Shown in pieces: positions 1-5,434 of a DNA stretch of 6,064 nucleotides. The notes under the pieces were generated by a model that was not told the origin of the DNA, did no database searches, and saw nothing but the letters and a program-made list of their open reading frames with translations. Origin of the DNA: an uncultured Spirochaetia bacterium (GTDB lineage: Bacteria; Spirochaetota; UBA4802; JAGODF01); NCBI GenBank assembly GCA_937967705.1, contig CALCJG010000402.1, positions 1 through 6,064 on the forward strand, written 5' to 3'. A program made the position numbers and the translations under genes. The first letter of the stretch is position 1. The number at the start of each line of letters is the position of its first letter.

Positions 1-255
1 TGTGTTTGAGATGCAGCCTCGGGAAAGAGCGTTTACACCAGCAGCGGTTGAGGATGTAAGATTATAACACATCGCCGCGGGGGAAGATTCATCGCGCTGG
101 GCTCCCACATATTCATTCATCGATAGAATTGAGCCAAAAGCCTTAAGGATGCGGGAATAAGGGTCGAAGCGGATAAATTATATCCGGAACATGTCGGCAG
201 CTAACCGGCATATTCCACATTGGATGCACGGAGGTCGTGATTGCTTTCCGTCCTC
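1..255. other. Left-edge segment with no supported gene
   Basis: I see no convincing gene here. The plus-strand frame from base 2 is open from the window edge to a TAA at 65-67 (22 codons, reading ...RERAFTPAAVEDVRL). It could be the C-terminus of a gene lying mostly outside the window, but it is too short to judge. A GTG at 237 preceded by GGAGG opens a 79-codon plus-strand frame. That frame runs antisense through the zinc-ribbon gene and looks like no protein I know. No strong terminator is visible just downstream of the zinc-ribbon stop codon. Confidence 0.4.
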
Positions 256-510
256 TTAATGATGACGTTTTGAGGTTGTATAACGCTGAGTCCAGACATG
301 CCCACAAAACTTGCACCGGCAATCGCTTACAGTGGTCTTCTTCATTCGTTCATGCCGGAAATCATTATTATAGGATGTCTGGTTATGGACAATTTCCCTT
401 GCAAAAAATTTTCCGCAGTTCGGACATCTTCGTCGAAACACTTCCCACAAAACACCGAAAGCAATACAGGCAGTGAAAAAAAGTATGAAAAGCAGGGCAT
501 TGGAACTCAT
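256..510 (-). CDS. Small membrane-anchored zinc-ribbon protein (84 aa)
   Basis: The product has one N-terminal hydrophobic helix (about residues 5-22) followed by a basic stop (RRR at 26-28), so the remainder probably faces the cytoplasm. That remainder is a compact zinc-ribbon-like domain: CPNCGK at 29-34 supplies the first knuckle, and CKFCGH at 66-71 the second, with an extra Cys at 64. The stretch between, about 30 residues, is polar and charged, and the C-terminus ends in basic residues and His-His. Four cysteines in two CxxC pairs are the classical zinc-binding set; metal binding is inferred. I chose the ATG at 510 because GGGAGG (522-517) lies 6 bases before it and the protein then begins directly with the membrane helix. 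The frame stays open to 654, but that extension has no comparable site. The gene stands alone, separated from the DUF3592 gene upstream by a probable terminator. Its molecular role is unknown; such short anchored zinc ribbons are usually left as hypothetical proteins. Confidence 0.75.
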   Translation of the reverse strand: MSSNALLFILFFTACIAFGVLWEVFRRRCPNCGKFFAREIVHNQTSYNNDFRHERMKKTTVSDCRCKFCGHVWTQRYTTSKRHH

Positions 511-613
511 TACATACCTCCCAGGTCTCGGTGATGCTGTCATCGCAGAAGCGACACATCCTGATTGTTGCAGCAAATGAGTATTTTTCAAAGAAATAAT
601 CCCGCATTTTTGG

Positions 614-619
614 ATTATA
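614..619 (-). promoter_or_regulatory. Candidate -10 box of the zinc-ribbon gene
   Basis: On the minus strand these bases read TATAAT, a perfect -10 hexamer, about 100 bases before the start codon at 510. No good -35 hexamer is seen at the expected distance, so this rests on one box only. It lies between the terminator-like hairpin and the gene, which is where a private promoter would be expected. Confidence 0.3.
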
Positions 620-652
620 ATCCTTAGAACGCAGGTTATGCGGCCCGAAAAC

Positions 653-683
653 AAAAAAACGGCTACGGCAACACAGCCCGTTT
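653..683 (-). terminator. Probable Rho-independent terminator downstream of the DUF3592 gene
   Basis: Read on the minus strand, AAACGGGCT pairs with AGCCGTTT (one bulged base) around a 10-base loop. The stem is followed by a T-rich tail (TTTT then GTTTTC, with the Ts of the stem making the run longer). It lies about 175 bases past the stop codon of the DUF3592 gene, so it would end that transcript and insulate the zinc-ribbon gene. Confidence 0.55.
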
Positions 684-690
684 GACAGAC

Positions 691-714
691 AGCCCCCCTC
701 AGACGCGGGGGGCT
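691..714. repeat. Inverted repeat, 8-bp G+C-rich stem
   Basis: AGCCCCCC at 691-698 pairs exactly with GGGGGGCT at 707-714 around an 8-base loop. Neither strand has a proper T tail (TTGCG on plus, GTCTG on minus), so it is a poor terminator by itself. On the minus strand it comes just before the T-tailed hairpin at 683-657, and the two may act together. Confidence 0.5.
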
Positions 715-858
715 TTGCGATTACAGATGACTGATTTCAGACTGTCTATAACATCCCAGCCCCCTGTTAGGGGCGGGACAGCCGGAGTAAGAACAAAATG
801 GCGTTACATAAAATGCCTGCCGGCGAGTTCATGGCCAGGACAGGTATGAAGTGCAGTA

Positions 859-1356
859 TTACAATCCCAAACTCTTCATTCTCTCCGCATAGGCAGCCGC
901 TTTTTTTGCGAAAATCTTTCTAAAAAAGAATCCCCCGATGAGGGCGATTAAACTAAAACCAAAGAGGGACAACAATCCAGTATTCTTTTCCCAGAAACCA
1001 TTAATCATGTAGGTCTGATGCGGGTTTTTCCCGTAAAACAGGCGGGAGTAGGAAGGAGGGGTGGATTTATGGTAAATCACATCAACCTCCTGGCCTTTTG
1101 TGTAATGGAACCAACGCACATTGACATCCAACTCGCTTTTAAAAACGATTTGCCGGCCCTCCAGGGTTTTAAATGTCACCATGGGTGAACGATAAGGGGG
1201 ATTAGAAATAATGTCCGTAATTCTGCCCTTGACAACAACCCCATTCCTTTCCAGATCCATTTTGGAAAGCTGATAAGTCAACCCCAGTCCGAATAAACCT
1301 ATTCCAATCAGAATAATAATCACGCCCCAGAACGACATGATTTTATAGGCATTCAT
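859..1356 (-). CDS. DUF3592-type membrane protein (165 aa)
   Basis: Two hydrophobic helices (about residues 8-28 and 126-146) enclose a soluble domain of roughly 95 residues. The central domain has the order expected for DUF3592 proteins: a GVVVKGRITDI strand (39-49), a PMVTFKTLEGRQIVFKS segment (58-74) where a strand containing V-x-F is followed by a Gly turn and a second strand, and a KGQEVDVIYHKSTPP segment (87-101) matching the G-x-x-V-x-V-x-Y-x-x-x-x-P pattern. After the second helix comes a basic and alanine-rich tail. The start ATG at 1356 has GGGAGG ending 5 bases upstream. Members of this family are widespread and their function is not established; the domain between two helices most likely lies on the outer face of the cytoplasmic membrane. 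The gene follows the six-cysteine lipoprotein gene on the same strand after an 89-base gap, so co-transcription is possible. Assignment is from remembered motif layout, not a search. Confidence 0.85.
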   Translation of the reverse strand: MNAYKIMSFWGVIIILIGIGLFGLGLTYQLSKMDLERNGVVVKGRITDIISNPPYRSPMVTFKTLEGRQIVFKSELDVNVRWFHYTKGQEVDVIYHKSTPPSYSRLFYGKNPHQTYMINGFWEKNTGLLSLFGFSLIALIGGFFFRKIFAKKAAAYAERMKSLGL

Positions 1357-1445
1357 ACGATCCTCCCTGAAAATTTAGTAAAAGCAGTAGTAAAAATTAC
1401 AGCCCCCCCATACGCCACAGATGGATAGCAAAGGGCTTCCTGAAT

Positions 1446-1703
1446 TCACTGCGTGCTGCCGCCCATGGAAGCGCTATTGCATTTCTGCACACAAATGTTA
1501 AAATTTGTCATTTCTTTAAACTTGCACTTTGTCGCTTCCATCTCATCAGCAAGGGAACTGCATTTGCTAACAGCATTATTCAACTGCTCTTTGCATTCTT
1601 TACTGCAGTCTTTTAAATTTTTATCACTCGCTTTTTGACAGGACGGGAGCGACAGGAAAAGGAGACAACATGAGATTGTACATACGAACAAGATTTTTTT
1701 CAT
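1446..1703 (-). CDS. Small six-cysteine exported protein, putative lipoprotein (85 aa)
   Basis: The N-terminus is a signal peptide (MKKILF, then a hydrophobic stretch to about residue 19) ending in LPSC at 19-22, a lipobox-like site that would place a lipid on Cys22. Pro at -2 is unusual, so plain secretion is also possible. The mature part is hydrophilic and Lys/Glu-rich and has six cysteines at 33, 37, 48, 60, 71 and 75, i.e. C-x3-C-x10-C-x11-C-x10-C-x3-C. The spacing reads the same in both directions, and all gaps within each half fit one face of an alpha helix (steps of 4 and 11). This suggests an antiparallel two-helix hairpin with pairs 33-75, 37-71 and 48-60. The ribosome site is poor (AGGGGGG, 3 bases before ATG 1703), but this ATG is the one that gives an intact signal peptide. 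I recognise no named family. A frame opening at 1911 overlaps it and is judged spurious. Confidence 0.75.
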   Translation of the reverse strand: MKKILFVCTISCCLLFLSLPSCQKASDKNLKDCSKECKEQLNNAVSKCSSLADEMEATKCKFKEMTNFNICVQKCNSASMGGSTQ

Positions 1704-1894
1704 AGACCCCCCTAATGCATATATTTAAATCACCAGCAGGTGTTTTCAACAGCCAATCATCGACCTTTGTCCCGGTCACAGGAAACAGCAAAGCTGGTTT
1801 TGTATAAACCCGGGACATCCCCCCATATCGATCTTTGAGTGATGAAGGAGTATATGCCTCCTGGAAACCTTTTACTAATAAACGCTTTGATTCG

Positions 1895-2560
1895 TTAACC
1901 CCTGGCAACATCTGCCAGCCGCACGCAGATATCCATAGCCTCCACCCAGTATGTCGGCGAGATCATCCGTTCCCCGAATTTCTTCTGCGCGTTTTCGTGA
2001 TCCAGCCTCAGCACGATGCGGTCCCCCTGCAGAATTATGTTTGGATAAAACCAGTTAGACAACAGGGCAGACAACTCCTGATCGGAAACGACCTTAGCCG
2101 CAAAAGCCTCCTCCTCCGAATAGACTCCATTTACTCTCGGCAGCTTCCCCTTGAGGGATGAGAGTTCAGCCGGCAGTGGCCCCCCTCCCCCTGTAATCAG
2201 GCTGTTAAGTTTCTGATTCGTATCCACCAGAACATTATGTTCTTCCCGGAGCACCGTATAAGGAAATGACGACCCGGCAGCCCGAAGGATCACTGTAAGC
2301 TTGGGATAAACCTTCATCCCCTTCATCTGTATGGCCTGGGCATAGTCCGTACCCATCTCGGATTTCACATTGAACACATAATCCTTGTAAGTCCCAGAAA
2401 AATCGTCCGAACCGGCGGTGAGCCCGGTTAGAGAACAAAACTTCTGCGAAAAATTCCCCGCCAGTGCGTTCGCCGTACTGCTGAAACCTTTTTTTTTCAT
2501 GATGAGGAAGATGACAACAATGATAATCGTGGCGATGATTCCAATAAGCGATTGACCCAT
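1895..2560 (-). CDS. Membrane-anchored protein of unknown function (221 aa)
   Basis: One N-terminal membrane helix (about residues 5-21) is followed by KKK at 22-24, so by the positive-inside rule the soluble part is probably cytoplasmic. The soluble part appears to have two pieces. The first (about 42-112) contains TGLTAGSDDFSGTYKDYVF, a G-T-Y turn, and an alternating hydrophobic strand at YPKLTVILRA. The second (about 150-221) has an EEEAFAAKVVSDQELSALL helix, then NIILQGDRIVLRL strands, then a closing helix WVEAMDICVRLADV. A glycine run GGGG (124-127) sits in the linker. This order recalls uncharacterised anchored proteins in which a GTY strand unit precedes a late 'I-x-L-x-x-D-x-I-x-L plus helix' unit; I cannot name the family. 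I chose ATG 2560 because GGGAGG (2572-2567) sits 6 bases upstream; starting at 2626 would add 22 polar residues without such a site. It ends 191 bases before the lipoprotein start. Confidence 0.8.
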   Translation of the reverse strand: MGQSLIGIIATIIIVVIFLIMKKKGFSSTANALAGNFSQKFCSLTGLTAGSDDFSGTYKDYVFNVKSEMGTDYAQAIQMKGMKVYPKLTVILRAAGSSFPYTVLREEHNVLVDTNQKLNSLITGGGGPLPAELSSLKGKLPRVNGVYSEEEAFAAKVVSDQELSALLSNWFYPNIILQGDRIVLRLDHENAQKKFGERMISPTYWVEAMDICVRLADVARG

Positions 2561-2704
2561 TTTATTCCTCCCATTATTCTTTTTGTTAACTAAACTTTGC
2601 TTTTCGGGATACGCCATTCCGCACACGGAGGATCATAATATCAGTTAAGAAAAACAGTCCGTTTTCAGAAGATTAATATCCCGCAGAAAATAACCAACCC
2701 TCCC

Positions 2705-2720
2705 CGAGTTAGTAAACTCG
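2705..2720. repeat. Short perfect inverted repeat
   Basis: CGAGTT (2705-2710) and AACTCG (2715-2720) are exact complements around the loop AGTA. It lies about 145 bases upstream of the 221-residue protein's start. It is either a small hairpin or an operator-like site; nothing else in the sequence decides which. Confidence 0.4.
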
Positions 2721-2890
2721 CCGTCCCGGCAGTGAATCATAACAATATGCGCAATGACTGCAAAATCAATTATTTATATTTCCTATTCCCTGAATGGCCA
2801 ACCTTCACGAATTTCCATTGAAAAGGCTGAACATAAATGCACCATGCAGGGATATAGTTTACAACGAATTATATCATCGATACTTCAATG

Positions 2891-2921
2891 TTCCTCTCCG
2901 GGGAGATCCTCAGGAGAGGAA
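2891..2921. repeat. Inverted repeat with 9-bp stem downstream of the cysteine-rich gene
   Basis: TTCCTCTCC (2891-2899) pairs exactly with GGAGAGGAA (2913-2921) around a 13-base loop. The loop and arms also contain smaller overlapping palindromes (CTCCGGGGAG, TCCTCAGGA), so alternative foldings are possible. It begins about 40 bases past the stop codon of the 67-residue cysteine-rich gene and may act as a transcript end or 3' stabiliser, although no T run follows on the minus strand. Confidence 0.45.
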
Positions 2922-2961
2922 GGGACTGTACAGCTTGAACTTAAATTAAGACATCTTCTTT

Positions 2962-3165
2962 CTATTTGCAATTTTTATAGCATTGATCAAACTTGACGGC
3001 ACACTCATAGACTTTTTGCTTGTTCTTACCGGCTGTTTTTTCGCACTGATGACGCTTGTTCTTGCAGGTACTCTGGCAACGAGATATCTGCACTTTGCTC
3101 ATTTTGGCTTCCAATAGCGAGCCGGCAAACACCACGATTAAAGCGACCACGATGATTCTTAACAT
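2962..3165 (-). CDS. Small basic six-cysteine exported protein (67 aa)
   Basis: A hydrophobic N-terminus (residues 2-18) is followed by LEAK, giving a signal peptide that could be cut after Ala20 or after Ser16; an uncleaved anchor is also possible. The remaining ~47 residues are strikingly basic: from Lys21 on I count 13 Lys/Arg and 3 Glu/Asp. The cysteines lie at 30, 34, 41, 55, 62 and 66, i.e. C-x3-C-x6-C-x13-C-x6-C-x3-C. This is mirror-symmetric, and the steps of 4 and 7 put all three cysteines of each half on one helix face. An antiparallel helical hairpin with pairs 30-66, 34-62 and 41-55 is the natural model, with a Gly-containing turn near residues 44-50. ATG 3165 has GGAGG (3174-3170) 4 bases upstream. 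Overlapping minus-strand frames (for example 3026-3232) lack these features. I know no named family for it. It could be a periplasmic structural peptide, a metal or redox protein, or a cationic secreted peptide. Confidence 0.75.
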   Translation of the reverse strand: MLRIIVVALIVVFAGSLLEAKMSKVQISRCQSTCKNKRHQCEKTAGKNKQKVYECAVKFDQCYKNCK

Positions 3166-3214
3166 ATTTCCTCCGCTTTTTTTTTAATTTTCTACCCGTA
3201 ATGGGGAAATCTAC

Positions 3215-3264
3215 AAAAATCTCTCTGTACACACTTTAAGGCATCCCCGCACAGAGAGGTTTTT
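3215..3264. repeat. Long inverted repeat with A-tract and T-tract flanks, terminator-like
   Basis: CTCTCTGT (3221-3228) pairs exactly with ACAGAGAG (3251-3258). Outside this core an A run (3215-3219) faces a T run (3260-3266), extending the stem to about 14 pairs with one T-G wobble; the loop is 22 bases. On the plus strand it is followed by seven Ts, and on the minus strand by ATTTTTG, so it could stop transcription both ways. On the minus strand it falls about 50 bases before the start of the 67-residue cysteine-rich gene, where it would be a leader hairpin or attenuator if the promoter lies further out. Confidence 0.5.
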
Positions 3265-3306
3265 TTCATACATGATGGCATCACATCGTTTGGCAGTCTT
3301 TTTACT

Positions 3307-3325
3307 ATACTAACGCTTTTAGTAT
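3307..3325. promoter_or_regulatory. Operator-like palindrome
   Basis: ATACTAA (3307-3313) and TTAGTAT (3319-3325) are exact complements around a 5-base spacer. The A+T-rich 7-5-7 form in a divergent intergenic region resembles a binding site for a dimeric regulator more than a terminator, as no T run follows on either strand. No regulator gene is in the window. Confidence 0.35.
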
Positions 3326-3639
3326 CATTGAAACCTGTGTTTGCTATTCTGTTGGATTTACGAAAACAGCGCCCCTGCATCCAGTTTTCACCCTCAAATC
3401 CCTCCCTCGGTTACATTGCTGTACTAATAATAACTCTACTGTAGAATATATTATAAATGCTCATCTATCAAATCAATTTTCCAAAAATTATTAGTTTTTC
3501 CATTCCAGACTGCGGCCGGGGAACGTAAGTTCCAGAAACTGAATTCATACTAAATCGTGATCTATTCATAGTGTCTCCATATCCTCAATGCTTTTACTAT
3601 CTTCTCCACGAGAGATATGAGGTTCAGATGAAAATCCAA

Positions 3640-3670
3640 TTGACATATTATCATATTTGGGGGAGATATA
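3640..3670 (+). promoter_or_regulatory. Candidate sigma-70-type promoter of the propeller gene
   Basis: A perfect TTGACA -35 hexamer lies at 3640-3645. The best -10 match downstream is the GATATA/ATATAA stretch at 3665-3671, at a spacing of 19-20 bases, which is longer than the usual 17. Transcription would then begin near 3677. That leaves the ATG at 3672 outside the mRNA and gives the ATG at 3699 a short leader carrying GGAGG. This supports the shorter start, but the long spacer makes it tentative. Confidence 0.35.
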
Positions 3671-3698
3671 AATGCATTCAATAAATTGGAGGGTGATT

Positions 3699-4886
3699 AT
3701 GTCAACTTTACATTATGCATGGAGAATGATTCTTGGCATCTTTATATTTTGTTTGGTGCTTTGCATAAATGGACATACCCAGGCCAAGAAACCAATTAAA
3801 AAGCCATCGGTTAAACCAGCTGCGAAACTCTGGGAAGCTGCTCAAAGATATGAATCGCGGGACGATTTCGGGAAGGACGGGCCAAAGGACAACTGGAAAC
3901 TCGCGATGAAGACAGATATTGACAAGTCATTTCCTCATGATGAAAAAGTTACGGTCATCCGTTATTCGGCAAACGGAGACGGCCTTTTTGTCGGCACCAA
4001 TGCGGGCAATCTGGTCTGCTGGGACATCGCCGGTCAGAAGCTTAAATGGAAAACGGCCGTGTTTACCGGTAAAACCGCCGGAGATAATGTGTTCGTCCAA
4101 TTTCTCGCAGTTTCTCCGGCTGGGGACAATGTGGCAGTGTGGTACGGCGAATCCCGCGCAGGTATCACACAGCTGGCCTATTCAATTGTAATCATCAACG
4201 CCACCACAGGGAGCAAGGTCAAGGAGATTGTCGGAAAAGACGGTAATGACTATTATGTGCTACAGGATGCACACTATGCAGCAGACGGCTTTATCTATGG
4301 GATTTTGGATTTAAACAGCAGGGCTTATGCGACTCAGATCAATGTTAAAGAGGGAAAATATTCCTGGAGATATCTTGTCATCAATCCCACGACCGACAAT
4401 TGCTGGCTGCCTAAACCGAAACTCTATGTTCCTGATGGGGGAAAGGCGAAAAAAATTGTCGCATTCACCTGTCAGAACAAGGCCAAAACAATCGATTTCA
4501 AGACAGCTAAAAGAAAGATCGCAGGTAACGTGAAAGTATTTGGCGAATATGCGATGAAATCATTTAATGAAATTGGCAGAAATCGGGCCATCGCCCTTCA
4601 TGCTGAAAGCGGAAGTTCCGTGAGTTACATCGTCGAATACACTAACCTGAAGTCGCGCAAGTTTCCACACAGCAAACTGGCCGATCTACAGATAGATCCC
4701 ACCCAGGGCACAGCCAGTTTTGACGGCAAGTACTACGCCGTTGTCGACGGCTATGTGCTCTGGGTATGGGACACCGCCACGGGTAAAATCGTGTACAAGA
4801 GCAATGGCGGGGGCAGCATGATCATCGCCCACCCGACGAAAAAGGAATTTATCGCCTATGGAGCCGAGTTGTATATTCACCGATAA
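3699..4886 (+). CDS. Secreted WD40-like beta-propeller protein (395 aa)
   Basis: The N-terminus is a signal peptide: MSTLHYAWR, a hydrophobic core (about residues 11-23), then NGHTQA with predicted cleavage after Ala29. A Lys/Pro-rich linker follows (30-44), then a beta-propeller. The clearest WD40-like blade is at about 84-119: a strand VTVIRYS, ANGDGLFVGT, then GNLVCWDIAGQKLKW, the S-x-x-G...L...GT..G.....WD pattern. A second unit at 134-178 has SPAGDNVAV and VIINATTGSKV, and the last at about 338-395 has DGKYYAVVDGYVLWVWDTATGKIVY followed by a closing strand. Blades between are degenerate. Propellers of this kind act as binding or scaffold modules; no catalytic residues are seen. An in-frame ATG at 3672 with its own GGGGGAG site would give 404 residues. 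I prefer 3699 because GGAGG (3688-3692) is 6 bases upstream, the signal peptide is more standard, and the candidate promoter would exclude 3672. The gene stands alone on the plus strand. Confidence 0.85.
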   Translation: MSTLHYAWRMILGIFIFCLVLCINGHTQAKKPIKKPSVKPAAKLWEAAQRYESRDDFGKDGPKDNWKLAMKTDIDKSFPHDEKVTVIRYSANGDGLFVGTNAGNLVCWDIAGQKLKWKTAVFTGKTAGDNVFVQFLAVSPAGDNVAVWYGESRAGITQLAYSIVIINATTGSKVKEIVGKDGNDYYVLQDAHYAADGFIYGILDLNSRAYATQINVKEGKYSWRYLVINPTTDNCWLPKPKLYVPDGGKAKKIVAFTCQNKAKTIDFKTAKRKIAGNVKVFGEYAMKSFNEIGRNRAIALHAESGSSVSYIVEYTNLKSRKFPHSKLADLQIDPTQGTASFDGKYYAVVDGYVLWVWDTATGKIVYKSNGGGSMIIAHPTKKEFIAYGAELYIHR

Positions 4887-4989
4887 GCAATAGCAAGAAG
4901 ACTTCCCTGTTCCGGGACGCCTTGCTGTAATACAGAAGATCTCTTACCGGCAGAAACTGACGCCTGATTTCCCGTAAATCCCTGCAAAA

Positions 4990-5010
4990 AAGCCCCCTTT
5001 CAGGGGGCTT
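4990..5010 (-). terminator. Strong Rho-independent terminator, minus-strand orientation
   Basis: AAGCCCCCT (4990-4998) and AGGGGGCTT (5002-5010) form a perfect 9-bp stem with a 3-base loop. On the minus strand the stem runs into six Ts (4991-4986), the textbook form. On the plus strand the tail is only GAAATTTTCC, so it may serve the propeller gene (stop at 4886) weakly. No minus-strand gene is recognisable upstream of it, so the transcript it ends is unknown. Confidence 0.65.
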
Positions 5011-5197
5011 GAAATTTTCCATCTGTAAAAAAACGCGGCCAATACCCGGCGAAAAGGCACTCCCCACCCTTTTCTTAAAGGCTAGAAAATAAGCATAATA
5101 ATTTCAATACTAATTTTGCAGTTGATATGCCAAAAAAAGACGAACATGCCATCTCCCCCGGCCCTTCCAGTGGGAAAGAAGTCCATTCTTGCATTTC

Positions 5198-5211
5198 CGG
5201 TATGAAAAGAG
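5198..5211 (+). repeat. 14-bp direct repeat, copy 1
   Basis: CGGTATGAAAAGAG occurs here and again at 5659-5672. In both copies CATAAG follows 12-13 bases later, so the similarity is longer than the exact match. The pair brackets the most G+C-rich, hairpin-dense part of the gap. Confidence 0.6.
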
Positions 5212-5322
5212 GGATTAAACAATTCATAAGGAAAAGCGGTATCGAATATTGGGGGATACCCCCTCCCGCACGCATATAGAGGGATCAGCAAGTTTCCAGC
5301 ATACACCCCGACCCTTAAAACC

Positions 5323-5339
5323 ATCCGCCGAAGGCGGAT
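5323..5339. repeat. Hairpin 1 of the G+C-rich block
   Basis: ATCCGCC (5323-5329) and GGCGGAT (5333-5339) form a perfect 7-bp stem with a 3-base loop (GAA on plus, TTC on minus). It has no T tail on either strand, so it is a structural or repeat hairpin and not a terminator. Confidence 0.55.
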
Positions 5340-5403
5340 ACAAACCGCCCATCTGTCCGAGGCGAGCTCCGCGCAGCGGACGAGCTGAGTTATGGGCGCC
5401 AGC

Positions 5404-5424
5404 CCCTCCGGCGACTGAGGAGGG
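5404..5424. repeat. Hairpin 2 of the G+C-rich block
   Basis: CCCTCC (5404-5409) and GGAGGG (5419-5424) pair around a 9-base loop. The flanking GCGCC and CGCG may extend the stem with a bulge. It follows a further overlapping set of complementary segments (GTCCG/CGGAC and AGCTC/GAGCT) at about 5355-5387. Confidence 0.45.
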
Positions 5425-5434
5425 CGCGGGGAGG

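Larger units (their letters stand above)
511..858. other. Intergenic region between DUF3592 and zinc-ribbon genes
   Basis: These 348 bases hold no convincing gene. They contain a run of G+C-rich hairpins between 657 and 774: a terminator-like one (657-683), a second with an 8-bp stem (691-714), and a third short one around 759-774 (GCCCC/GGGGC). The part nearer the zinc-ribbon gene (511-650) is A+T-richer and would carry that gene's promoter and a leader of up to about 100 bases. Confidence 0.6.
2561..2961. other. Intergenic region between two minus-strand genes
   Basis: No convincing gene is present in these 401 bases. A plus-strand frame of 80 codons (2754-2996) has no ribosome binding site, resembles nothing known and runs into the antisense of the neighbouring cysteine-rich gene. 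Two clear inverted repeats are present: CGAGTT/AACTCG at 2705-2720 with a 4-base loop, and a 9-bp stem at 2891-2921. Neither has a T tail in the direction needed to end the 2962-3165 gene. Confidence 0.55.
3166..3698. other. Divergent A+T-rich intergenic region
   Basis: This region lies between the minus-strand cysteine-rich gene and the plus-strand beta-propeller gene and must carry promoters for both. It is very A+T-rich in places (3421-3480 is about 22% G+C by count). It contains a long inverted repeat at 3215-3264, a 7-5-7 palindrome at 3307-3325, a small GGAAC/GTTCC hairpin at 3520-3533, and a candidate promoter at 3640-3670. A 62-codon minus-strand frame (3380-3192) has no well-placed ribosome site and no recognisable features, so I do not call it. 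Confidence 0.6.

Noticed and set aside
237..476. Plus-strand frame with GTG start and GGAGG just upstream
   Set aside because: It lies antisense to most of the zinc-ribbon gene, the GGAGG is too close to the GTG (2 bases), and the product has no recognisable features.
1357..1445. Terminator between the lipoprotein and DUF3592 genes
   Set aside because: AGCCC/GGGCT with a later T-rich stretch can pair on the minus strand, but the loop is more than 20 bases and the T run is displaced from the stem, so it is too weak to call.
1624..1911. 95-codon minus-strand frame between the 221-residue protein and the lipoprotein
   Set aside because: It overlaps both neighbours in other frames, has no signal peptide or known motif, and has no good ribosome site; the lipoprotein frame explains its 3' part better.
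2754..2996. 80-codon plus-strand frame
   Set aside because: No ribosome site, no similarity that I recognise, and it ends inside the antisense of the cysteine-rich gene.
3192..3380. 62-codon minus-strand frame with five cysteines
   Set aside because: The cysteines show no regular spacing, there is no signal peptide, the purine-rich stretch before the ATG is too far away, and the frame runs through the long inverted repeat.
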